From Mactra quadrangularis (Eukaryota > Mollusca > Bivalvia > Venerida > Mactridae): 64,000 nucleotides of DNA. Shown piece by piece: positions 23,286 to 33,459 of the stretch. Numbering within the stretch: position 1 is the stretch's first letter; each line of letters begins with the position of its first letter. Both the position numbers and the translations under genes were made by a program. The notes under the pieces were generated by a model. It searched no databases. It was not told where the DNA came from and saw only the letters and a list, made by a program, of their open reading frames with translations. The stretch covers positions 36,787,108-36,851,107 of the forward strand of contig CM046305.1 in the NCBI GenBank assembly GCA_025267735.1, given 5' to 3'.

Positions 23286-24261
23286 TATTTTTACAATTTT
23301 TAATAATCACATGGTCACTGAATGCTTTATGTTTTACCACTTTTGAACGACTGACCATCTGTCCTATATTGGTCATTTACGAACTTACTCTATTTGAGGC
23401 GACTTGGAATATCCGGAAAATACTTAGTTGAAAGAAGTAAGAAGATAAAAAATTCTGTGAATAGGTTATGAAAATCTTTGGGTCCAGGGTATGACAGAAA
23501 ACTGCTTCCAGCTGTGGCATCCCATAAATGGATGTGGGAAAGTGAGGCTGCCCTTCACCACAGTTGCCTCTAGGTACATGTTGTTTATATATGAAAAAGC
23601 TGCTTTAACCGGCCTTAAGTCATGAACAGAGTGTATGTTTTAATAAATAAAGTTTGAATTTTGATAGTTTTTTTAAGTTTTATTTATGTATATTATATAA
23701 TGTATCAGAAGTTTATGTAGCAACTGAATTATATCCTTGCTTTTAAGTTTCTGACCTTTACAGCTTAGGTTAAGGTTTTTCATGTCTTATGCCTTATTAT
23801 CGAATTGGTTATCTTTTTTATTAAAACCTATGATATGATACTATAGTTTAAGAGGATAATAATATAAATAACTTTAACTTTTTCTTGCTAAATGTTGAAT
23901 TACTGTCTTGTTTTAACCATTCAGTTATAATAATGAAAATAAAACCAATAGAGAACATGCTTAAATTTATTTGAAATTAAAAATTTGATTTTTTTTGTGT
24001 GAATATAATTTTTCTCTTTACACCATCAGGGTAAAAAATGTGACTTAAATGTAGTTTCTAAATAACTTTCTTGTCTTTGACTTTATCTGTAATAGTTCAC
24101 TTACAGCTGTCAGGAATAGTTTTAAGTATTTAATATTTTTCACTTTCAATGCATGAGTTGATCTAAGATAATGAAAGTAGGCCTATGGTACATTATAATT
24201 AAATTCTGAACATAGTTTTTAGAGACTAATAGCTGCATTGAATAAGGTTTAAATAGATGGC
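23286..24261. other. Unassigned sequence with a 44-codon ORF
   Basis: 23300-23600 is less AT-rich than its surroundings. It holds an ATG-initiated ORF at 23491-23625 (starting MTENCFQLWHPINGCGKVRL) with no recognised family. The remainder is AT-rich and featureless. It may be a fragment of an old mobile element. Confidence 0.2.
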
Positions 24262-24469
24262 TTGTTAGGACTTTGATTAATTAGTTTAACTTAATTGAAA
24301 ATGTGGGTAATATATTTATACTAGACATTTAACAGGGTGAACAGGAAACAGATATATGGTAAAATGTAATTTCTCTTTTCCGACGTGACATCAGAAGGAA
24401 GAAAATATTTAAACACCATTTTGATTAACAGATTTTATACATTGAACATAGTTTGGAAGATAGCTACAA

Positions 24470-24601
24470 ATGACCTCTCCTTCTAAGTGGAAGAGTCCGC
24501 GGGCCTCAGAGCTGGATGAACGCCGAGCTGAGGGGGTTGTAAGAGTTGCCTGGTCTTACGAAAATGGGTTCAATAGCATGTCAACTAAACTCAGATTGTG
24601 A
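24470..24601 (+). CDS. Conserved 43-codon small ORF, copy 1
   Basis: The ATG (context CTACAAATGA) opens a 43-residue frame that begins MTSPSKWKSPRASELDERRA, continues EGVVRVAWSYENG and ends STKLRL, closed by TGA. The product would be small, hydrophilic and rich in charged residues (many R/K and E/D), with no signal peptide or membrane segment; I recognise no family. A GTAAGAG donor-like site at 24539 falls in phase 0 after codon 23, so this could instead be a 5' coding exon that is spliced. Downstream, GTTTGTAAACATAG (24631-24644) resembles the snRNA 3' box, and hairpins CCTCAG/CTGAGG and GTAAGA/TCTTAC lie within the block, so a structured RNA is the main alternative. The extreme conservation of this block against diverged flanks is what supports function. 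Confidence 0.4.
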   Translation: MTSPSKWKSPRASELDERRAEGVVRVAWSYENGFNSMSTKLRL

Positions 24602-24851
24602 GCTCTATGACTCATAGTACAGTGTGTAGAGTTTGTAAACATAGTGGTTGTGAAATTATATCATCATTTTGTTGTTACTTGCATATAGAAAACCTAGTTT
24701 TACTGTAACTGAACAATGTTTAACCTTTCTTCTTGATTTATAGGTTAATAAAAAAGTGAGATGGATTTAGGAACACTTTCCGCCTTTGTTGAATAATAAA
24801 TGTTTTCAATTCTTACCATAAAACTATAAAGAGATAAATACTTGATGGAAT

Positions 24852-24903
24852 ATTTTTGAACTACATTTTTGAACTACATTTTTGAACTACATTTTTTGAA
24901 ACT
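24852..24903 (+). repeat. 13-bp tandem repeat (3-4 copies)
   Basis: ATTTTTGAACTAC is repeated three times, with a partial fourth unit. Confidence 0.8.
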
Positions 24904-25431
24904 TATAATATAGTTAAATTTTAAAAAAATTTATGTAGTGAAACTTTGTATGTAAGATCTTTGATATCAATTAATGATTTAAGGTTAAAATTTTAACTAC
25001 TTGAAAATTATTTGTTTATTTTATTAGGTTTTTATATTATTAAGAATTTGAGCATTTGTATATGATCAACATTAATATGACTAGTAATTATAATGTTAGG
25101 GTACTAAATATCTACAGCTTGAGCATTTGTCTATGAATTCAAGTGTACTGTAATGAATAGTTGCATTTTATCAAATTCATTTAGATGGACTTTCAGGACT
25201 TTGATTAATATTAGTAAAATTTGATAGGTAGAATTAATTAAAGTAAGTAGATCTATTTGGGCTGTATAATATTACATAAAAGTTTACAAATTAGGAAGGA
25301 AAAGATACCGGTATTTGCTAAAATGTAATTTCTTTATTTCGACTTTACTACAGATAGAAGAAATAATACAAAAACTACCATTTTGATTAACAGATTTTAT
25401 ACATTGAACATAGTTTGGAAGATAGCTACAA

Positions 25432-25563
25432 ATGACCTCTCCTTCTAAGTGGAAGAGTCCGCGGGCCTCAGAGCTGGATGAACGCCGAGCTGAGGGGGTT
25501 GTAAGAGTTGCCTGGTCTTACGAAAATGGGTTCAATAGCATGTCAACTAAACTCAGATTGTGA
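25432..25563 (+). CDS. Conserved 43-codon small ORF, copy 2
   Basis: The frame is identical in nucleotide sequence to copy 1 from ATG to TGA, although unit 1 and unit 2 have diverged strongly just upstream of the 233-base block. The same predicted hydrophilic 43-residue product and the same internal GTAAGAG donor-like site (25501) are kept. Upstream on the + strand lie a TTTTATACATT stretch and an acceptor-like TTGATTAACAG, either of which could belong to a promoter or a splice site. No family was recognised; the small-protein, exon and structured-RNA readings all remain open. Confidence 0.4.
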   Translation: MTSPSKWKSPRASELDERRAEGVVRVAWSYENGFNSMSTKLRL

Positions 25564-25971
25564 GCTCTATGACTCATAGTACAGTGTGTGGAGTTTGTAA
25601 ACATAGTGGTCGTTCAAATTATGTCCTCATTTTGTAGTTAATCACATTTGGAAAACATTGTTTTACTGTAAATGAACAATGTTTAACCTTTCTTCTTGAT
25701 AATATAGGTTAATAAAAAAGTGAGATGGACTTTCAGGACTTTGATTAGTATTAGTTAAATTTGATACGTAGAATTAATTAAAGTAAGTAGATCTATTTGG
25801 GCTGTATAATATTACATAAAAGTTTACAAATTAGGAAGGAAAAGATACCGGTATTTGCTAAAATGTAATTTCTTTATTTCGACTTTACTACAGATAGAAG
25901 AAATAATACAAATACTACCATTTTGATTAACAGCTTTTATACATTGAACATAGTTTGGAAGATAGCTACAA

Positions 25972-26103
25972 ATGACCTCTCCTTCTAAGTGGAAGAGTCC
26001 GCGGGCCTCAGAGCTGGATGAACGCCGAGCTGAGGGGGTTGTAAGAGTTGCCTGGTCTTACAAATATGGGTTCAATAGCATGTCAACTAAACTCAGATTG
26101 TGA
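25972..26103 (+). CDS. Conserved 43-codon small ORF, copy 3
   Basis: The frame is intact, with two base changes relative to copies 1 and 2. They replace residues 31-32 (E-N becomes K-Y), both non-synonymous, and leave start and stop unchanged. The surrounding unit is a recent duplicate of unit 2, so its conservation alone says little. The downstream half of the unit diverges after about 26150. The peptide begins MTSPSKWKSPRASELDERRA, as in the other copies. Confidence 0.35.
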   Translation: MTSPSKWKSPRASELDERRAEGVVRVAWSYKYGFNSMSTKLRL

Positions 26104-26170
26104 GCTCTATGACTCATAGTACAGTGTGTGGAGTTTGTAAACATAGTGGTCGTTCAAATTATATCATCAT

Positions 26171-26489
26171 TCTGTCATTGTTCAGAACTAGGAAATTCAT
26201 TTACAGTAGATTTAACTTTTCTTAATTATTGTTTTGGATTAATGAACACAGTCATGTAGATTTAAGAATATTTTCCTCAGTAAATAGATAATTAATATAC
26301 TTCAATTTCTTCCTGTAAAGCACATTAAACTCAGTGAACAGATAAATACTTAAAGTTATGAACATTCTTTTAAAAGTACTTTTTAAAAGTATTTTTTTTA
26401 TCTTTCTGTTTCTTATTTCAACATCATTTTTTGTAAAGATTTAAGTGTTTCTTATATTAAACTTATCTTCAAGCTGTAAATTTATAGTG
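26171..26489. other. Unassigned AT-rich spacer
   Basis: Nothing was recognised between the two tandem arrays. Confidence 0.3.
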
Positions 26490-26990
26490 CTCAGTGTTCA
26501 ATATAAGGTGGATTCGGATATAGCTGTTTTGGAGGCCATACTTTAATTAGTTATTTCACTATATCTAAAGTTAGCATAATTTATTGTTCTTAGTGTTAAG
26601 GTGGTAAGGGTATGGCTGTAAGGGGGGGATTGAGGCCATATTTACTAATAACTGTTACATTAGTTTCTTTATTTTTGAGTTTTGTTTTATTAACAATTCT
26701 TTAGTTTGTTTTTTTACTATATCTTAAGGAAGCATAATTATGTTCTTAGTGTTAAGGTGGTATGGGTATGGCTATAAGGGGAGGTTTCGGAGGTCATACT
26801 TACTAAAAACATTAACATTAGTTTCTTGACTTTTGAGTTTTATTTTATGAACAATTCTTTAGTTTGTTTTTATACTATAACTTAAGGAAATATATTTTAT
26901 AGTTCCTAGTGTTAAGGTGGTAAGGGTATGGCTATAAGGGGAGGTTTTGGAGGCCATACTTACTAACAATACTAATATAAATTTACTTAT
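26490..26990 (+). repeat. ~160-bp tandem repeat, 3-4 copies
   Basis: TTAGTGTTAAGGTGGTAAGG, then GTATGGCTATAAGGGGAGG and GGAGGCCATACTTACTAA, recur with starts near 26590, 26750 and 26908. A more diverged first copy lies near 26490. Confidence 0.8.
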
Positions 26991-28720
26991 TTTGAAGTGG
27001 TTTTTTTTGGTATTTTTTCATCATTCACCTACGTTTATCAATTTAATAAGTAAAAATACAGTACATGTTGCTAATATAATAAATTTAATTATCTGTATAC
27101 ATGTAGCTTAATTGTTCCATGTTCTGTTCTACTAACATTAACATTTATGTATCATTTTGTTGTTTCCCAAAATATATGTTATGAAAATCTTTATATTTAA
27201 ATGTCAATGAAGTAATAATGAAGTACAATGATGCTAATATAAAACATTTTTTATCATGCATGTAGCTATAATTGTTCTGTTCTGCTCTTCTAACAGTTAT
27301 ATTTATGTATTATTTTGTTGGTCAATATTGTTTGTTATATTGTAAGGTCAATTAAGTAAAAAGTAAAGTACATTTTGCTAATATTAGAGATTTAATTATT
27401 TTTTATACATGTTACTATAATTGTTCTGTTCTGTTCTGTTCTACTAACATTAACATTAATGTATCATTTTGTCGGTGTCCAAAATATATGTTATAAGGAT
27501 CTTTATATTAAAAATGTACATGTTGCTAATATAGGAGACCTAATTATTTTTTATACATGTAGCTATAATTGTTCTGTTCTGTTCTGTTCTGTTCCTTTCT
27601 GTTCTGTTCTACTAACATTAACATTAATGTATCATTTTGTCGGTGTCCAAAATATATGTTATAAGGATCTTTATATTAAAAATGTACATGTTGCTAATAT
27701 AGGAGACCTAATTATTTTTTATATAGTAGCTATAATTGTTCTGTTCTGTTCTGTTCTGTTCCTTTCTGTTCTGTTTTACTAACATTAACATTAATGTATC
27801 ATTTTGTCAGTGTCCAAAATATATGTTATAAGGATCTTTATATTAAAAATGTACATGTTGCTAATATAGGAGACCTAATTATTTTTTATACATGTAGCTA
27901 TAATTGTTCTGTTCTGTTCTGTTCTGTTCTGTTCCTTTCTGTTCTGGTCTACTGACATTAACATTAATGTATCATTTTGTCGGTGTCCCAAATATATGTT
28001 ATGAATATTTAAAAAAGTACATGTTGCTAATATAAGAGACCTAATAATTTTTTATACATGTAGCTATAATTGTTCTGTTTTGTTCTGTTCTGTTCTGTTC
28101 TGTTCTGTTCTGTTCTACTAACAGTAGCATTAATGTATCATATTGTCGGTGTCCCAAATATATATTATGAAGATCTTAATATTCACTTAATATTCAAAAA
28201 AGTATATGATGCTAATATAAGAGACCTAATTATTTTATACATGTAGCTATAATTGTTCTGTTCTGTTCTACTAACATTAGCAAGATGTATCATATTGTCG
28301 GTGTCCCAAATATATGTTATGAAGATCTTTGTATTCAAAAAAGTATATGTTGCTGATATAAGACACTAATATACTTACATTAACATTTATGTATAGATTT
28401 TTTGGTTATGTGTTAAGGTCAATTAAGTAAAAAATAAAGTACATGTTGTTGAATATTTTTACTTATGTAGCTTTAATTGCTCTGTTATGTTCTGTTATAC
28501 TAATATTAGATTTAATTGATCATTTTTTGGTCAATATTGTGTGTTATATTTTATGGTCAATTAAGTAAAAAATTACAGTACATGTACATGTTAATATGAG
28601 AAACCCAATTATTGTTTATACATGAAGTCAGAAGTGTTCTGTTCTGTTCTACTAATTTTTACATTAGTGAATCATTTTGTTGGTGCCCAAAATGTATGTA
28701 ATGAAAATCTGTTAGTATGA
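26991..28720 (+). repeat. ~168-bp tandem repeat, about ten copies, with embedded (TGTTC)n
   Basis: Units contain ACTAACATTAACATTAATGT, ATCATTTTGTCGGTGTCC, then GTACATGTTGCTAATATAGG and a TGTTC pentanucleotide run. Run length varies strongly between units (two to about eight). The central units (27440-27960) are almost identical; the flanking units are diverged and partly truncated. The 107-codon ORF at 27459-27782 is a product of two identical units in the same frame. Confidence 0.9.
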
Positions 28721-29960
28721 ATGTGAATTTAGTAAAAAAAGTTGCTCATTAAATTATAAAAAAATATCAAATGCCCATGAATTTTATCCATAAATACAAA
28801 ACACACATAAAATTATGTAAAAATATTAAAGGTACATGAAATTATCTTTCAATACTTAATGCTTATGGCATTATCCAAGAATACCAAACACACATGCAGT
28901 TACCAATCAATTCAATAGGCACATGCAATTATCCATAAATACAAAATTCACATGAAAAAATATAAAACCCTTATAAAATTATTCATAAGGGCCATACCCT
29001 CATGACATTAATCATAAATGCAAAACCCATATGAAATTATACATGAATACATAATCCACATGAAATTATACATGAATACCAAACCCACATGAAATTATAC
29101 ATGAATACCTAATCCACATGAAATAATACATGAATACCAAACCCATATGAAATTCTACATGAATACCTAATCCACATGAAATTATACATGAATACCTAAC
29201 CCATAAGAAATTATACATGAATACCAAACCCACATGAAATTATACATGAATATCAAACCCACATGAAATTATACATGAATACCTAATCCACATGAAATAA
29301 TACATGAATACCAAACCCATATGAAATTATACATGAATACCTAATCCACATGAAATTATACATGAATACCTAACCCATATGAAATTATACATGAATACCT
29401 AACCCATATGAAATTATACATGAATACCAAACCCACATGAAATTATACATGAATACCTAACCCATATGAAATTATACATGAATACCAAACCTACATGAAA
29501 TTATACATGAATACCTAACCCATATGAAATTATACATGAATACCAAACCCACATGAAATTATACATGAATACCTAATCCACATGAAATTATACATGAATA
29601 CCTAACCCATATGAATTATACATGAATACCAAACCCACATGAAATTATACATGAATACCTAACCCATATGAAATTATACATGAATACCAAACCCACATGA
29701 AATTATACATGAATACCTAACCCATATGAAATTATACATGAATACCAAACCCACATGAAATTATACATGAATACCTAATCTACATGAAATTATCCATAAG
29801 TACCATATGCTTATGTCATTAATCATAAATGCCAAACTCATATGAAATTATACATGAATACCAAACCCACATGAAATAATTGATAAGTACTAATGGCACA
29901 TAAAATAATCCATCAATACCTAATGCCTATGAAATTATCCATTAGTACAAAACATGCATG
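28721..29960 (+). repeat. 29-bp minisatellite A
   Basis: The unit is ATGAAATTATACATGAATAC followed by CTAACCCAT or CAAACCCAC. It is degenerate at first (from ~28.78 kb), then very regular from 29030 to 29780, then degenerate again. The alternation of CTAACCCAT and CAAACCCAC types forms higher-order pairs of 58 bp in places. Confidence 0.95.
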
Positions 29961-31804
29961 AACTCATCAAAAAGTCCCAAGTGCCCAACAACACATGAAT
30001 TATTCCATATATACCAGACTAGCTGATCCATGTGCATCAAACCCAGATAAGGTAATCCATAAACATCCAACCCCGATGACATTATCCTTTTACATCCAAC
30101 CCAGATAAGATTGTCCATATACATCCAACCCAGATGAGATGATCCATATGAAATTACCCATAAATACCAAACGCATATGAAATTATCAATGATTAATAAA
30201 CCACTTAGAAATAACAATAAATACCAATCCAACATGAAATTATCCATAAATACCAAACACACAGGAACGTATGTCCATAAATACCAACCCAGACTATCAG
30301 ATCCATATACATCCAACCCAGATGAGATGATCCATATAAATTATGCATAAATACCAAGCTTACAAGATAGTTTCCATGAATACCAACCAGACTAGCTGAT
30401 CCATGTACATCCAACCCAGAAACTATCAATTAATACTAATCCCGCATGAAACTATCCATAAATACCAAACATACATGCAGGCATATCCATAAATACCAAC
30501 TTACACTATCTGATCCATATACATCCAAACCAGATAAGATCATCCATATACATCCAAACCAGATAAGATCATCCATATACATCCTTACCAGATAAGATCA
30601 TCCATATACATCCAACACAGATGAGATCATCCATATACATCCTAACCAGATAAGATCACCAATATACATCCAACACAGATGAGATCATCCATATACTTCC
30701 AAACCAGATAAATTCAGCCATATACATCCAAACCAGATAAGATCATCCATATACATCCAAACCAGATAAGATCATCCATATACATCCAACTCAGATGAGA
30801 TCATCAATATGCATCAAACCAGATTAGATCATCCAAATACATCCAAACCAGATGAGATCATTCAAATACATACAACTCAGATGAGACCATCCATAGACAT
30901 TACAAACCAGATAAGATCATCCATATACATCTAAACTAGATTAGATCATCCATATACATCCAATTCAGATGAGATCATCCATATACATACAATCCAGATT
31001 AGATCATCCATTTACATCAAAACCAGATAAGATCGTCCATATTCATCCAACACAGATGAGATCATCCATATACATCCTAAACAGTTACGATCATCCATAT
31101 ACATCCAACACAGATGAGATCATCCATATACATCCTAACCAGATCAGATAATTCATATACATCCAAACTAGATAAGATCATTCATATATGTCCAACACAG
31201 ATGAGATCATCCGTATACATCCAAACCAGATACGATCATCCATATACATCTAACACAGATGAGATCATCCATATACATCTAACACTGATGAGATCATCCA
31301 TATACCTCCAAACCAGATAAGATCATCCATACACATCCAAACTAGATAAGATCATCCATATACATCCAACTCAGATGAGATCATCCATATACATCCAAAC
31401 CAGATTAGATCATCCATATACATTCATACCAGATGAGATCATCCATATACATCCAACTCAGATGAGATCATCCATATACATCCAAACCAGATTAGATCAT
31501 CCATATACATCCAAACCAGATAAGATCATCCATATACATCCAACTCAGATGAGATCATCCATATACATCTAACACCGATGAGATCATCCATATTCCTCCA
31601 AACCAGATAAGATCATCCATACACATCCAAACCAGATAAGATCATCCATATACATCCAACTCAGATGAGATCATCCATATACATCCAAACCAGATTAGAT
31701 CATCCATATACATCCATACCAGATTACATCATCCATATATACCCAACCATGATGAGACGATCCATACATACCAAAACCAGATGAGATGAGATGAGATGAG
31801 ATGA
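29961..31804 (+). repeat. 29-bp minisatellite B, ending in (ATGAG)n
   Basis: The unit is CATCCATATACATCCAAACC followed by AGATAAGAT, with the same 29-base period as the preceding array and recognisable similarity to it. 29960-30470 is a transitional, degenerate zone. The main block is 30500-31740, and a short (ATGAG)n run closes the array at 31778-31804. All ORFs here (repeated RSSIYIQTR-type peptides) arise from the repeat; 29 is not a multiple of three, so none is stable. Confidence 0.95.
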
Positions 31805-33352
31805 ACCATAATATTCCATGTCTCTTAGTTTTAGTTTGCATATGAAAAATGCATACGACTCCGTCCTGAGATAAGTCCACAGGTTACGGCAATGGGCGCA
31901 GCGCTCTTGATGGAGGTCCTATCCCTAACGGGGTCCGTACCCAATGCATCCGTCGGGGTCAGTTGTGATTTGCCTTGGTTGCAAAGGATATGTATGCACA
32001 CATATACATTATCTATAGTGTTTCGTCACTATGTTTAGTGTATAGGTCGTATGTCAAAACGGTGCGACTTAAGAGTTAGAGTTAAGACAAGCCCCACCTC
32101 TACTCACCCACCCAGAGTTGCACTGACTATTGCTTTATGTGGGTAACTTGACCTTATATTGATGCGTTAGTTCTTAACTGATCTAACTTTATCATGTAAG
32201 CCAGTCACAAGTCTGGATAAACAAGGAGTGACCACGATAGTAATCAAGCATAATAATCCATGAATATAATCGATTCTCTGATAATAATTGAACAAATCAC
32301 TCACAACACCCATCAACATACATAAATAAGTATCAGTCAAGCTCTGTTGGATGGAGTTTATGATCAAAATTCACTTGTCAACTAATAACTCTTTCGAAGT
32401 AAAAGTTTATCAATGTGTGGCATGCTGCTGCATATCACTTGGGACCAGCGACATAACACTCTTTTAGTTTAATGCAAAACACCTTGTGCTAGTGATCAGT
32501 CTCTATGTCATGAGGAGTTCTGAGTTCAAGTCTCAGTGGGAGTTAATTGGCTGGGTCTCAAGTGATTTGTTTAAGTTGTGTTTAATTTATATTTCAAAAA
32601 TTGTATAATGAAGAATGTTTAAGCATAAAAGTCAGTATACATCTGGAAAATGTATGCTCTTCATGCTAAGAAAGACATAAACATATGTTAATATAGTACC
32701 CTCCAAATGTTTTAGTATATCTAAGGGAGATAATCCAATCTAGATTTTCCATTCATATGTATTATTGAATTATAAAATGTTGATATTTAAAGAAAATAAG
32801 CACCTAATTTTTTATTACCTTCCCCTCTTTATTACTGGAGATTACAACATTTGGAACTCCTTGGCCATGTGCTATTAATTCATGAATTAAAAGGTCAAGG
32901 TGTTCCAAATTGATATTACAGAACAGCTAATGTATTAACTATTAAACTTGTATTTGGTAAAACCTGTGTAAGCAAATAATTACCGATGTATATTAAGCTT
33001 GTACTTGTTAACTTTTCAATTCAGTAAAGATTTCAGGTGTGCAATATAGTCTAATTAACGTTTTTTATTTCAATATTTATAGATTTGATGAGCAGATCCA
33101 TACTGTAGACTATTATGGCTACATTCTGTTACAAAAATGACAAGGCATCTTCTAATATTAACCTTAAAATGCAATTAATTACAAGAACCACTTCTTCACT
33201 TATTTGCACAAAATTATATGCCCATACTTCTCATCCTAATAGAACTGTTATACTTCAAATCATGACACAGCATATTACATAAATTTTGAGATACAAACAT
33301 CCACAATATGCTTACGTCTGTTTAGTAGATGCATGATCAACAACTACATGTA
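31805..33352. other. Non-repetitive spacer between tandem arrays
   Basis: 31860-32170 is GC-richer (GGGCGCAGCGCTCTTGATGG, GGGGTCCGTACCC) and may be a fragment of a dispersed element that I do not recognise. A tRNA-like segment lies at 32484-32542. The rest is AT-rich with no supported gene. Confidence 0.35.
32484..32542 (+). pseudogene. tRNA-like segment (tRNA-Asp-like), probable SINE head or tRNA pseudogene
   Basis: A perfect T-arm is visible: CTGAG, loop TTCAAGT, CTCAG (32520-32536). Upstream is a seven-base loop ATGTCAT, which places GTC in the anticodon position, and a D-arm-like TAGTGATCAGT. The order matches tRNA-Asp, but the acceptor stem does not pair and the anticodon stem has a mismatch. 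It is therefore not a working tRNA. A tRNA-derived SINE is the likely source; its body and tail were not delimited. Confidence 0.4.
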
Positions 33353-33385
33353 TGACGTCACACTTATGACGTCACACTTATGACA
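33353..33385. promoter_or_regulatory. Two TGACGTCA (CRE-like) palindromes 14 bases apart
   Basis: TGACGTCA lies at 33353-33360 and 33367-33374 within tandem TATGACGTCACACT units, followed by a third degenerate unit (TATGACACA). CRE/ATF binding is known for this octamer. There is no gene start nearby, so the role is unknown and it may simply be a short tandem repeat. Confidence 0.3.
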
Positions 33386-33459
33386 CATTTCTTTGTTTTG
33401 GTGTGTTCTGTATGACATATAGTATGTAAGCATGGCATGGCTTCAGAGCATTCTTATTT

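Larger units (their letters stand above)
24262..26170 (+). repeat. Three ~540-bp tandem units, the first two separated by a ~430-bp unrelated insertion
   Basis: Unit 1 covers about 24262-24765, unit 2 25189-25728 and unit 3 25729-26170. Units 2 and 3 are near-identical throughout. Unit 1 is strongly diverged from unit 2 upstream and moderately downstream, but a 233-base block (24415-24647, 25377-25609, 25917-26149) aligns without indels: one difference between blocks 1 and 2, three between 2 and 3. Each block contains the 43-codon ORF annotated separately. The segment 24766-25188 holds AT-rich filler with a 13-bp tandem repeat. Confidence 0.85.

Noticed and set aside
24415..24647. Assignment of the conserved 233-base block to a known snRNA or snoRNA
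   Set aside because: Stems and a 3'-box-like motif are visible, but I could not match U1, U2, U4, U5, U7, U11, U12, U3, U8 or MRP RNA features, so no name is given.
29942..30429. Minus-strand ORFs with repeated SSHLGWMYMDN-type peptides
   Set aside because: They lie in the transitional zone of the 29-bp minisatellite and mirror its repeat.
30969..31572. ORFs repeating RSSIYIQTRLDHPYTSKPDK
   Set aside because: Produced by the 29-bp minisatellite. The period is not a multiple of three, so the peptide pattern only cycles through frames.
28721..31804. Regularly spaced short repeats that could suggest a CRISPR array
   Set aside because: The units are contiguous with no unique spacers, the context is eukaryotic, and no cas genes are present.
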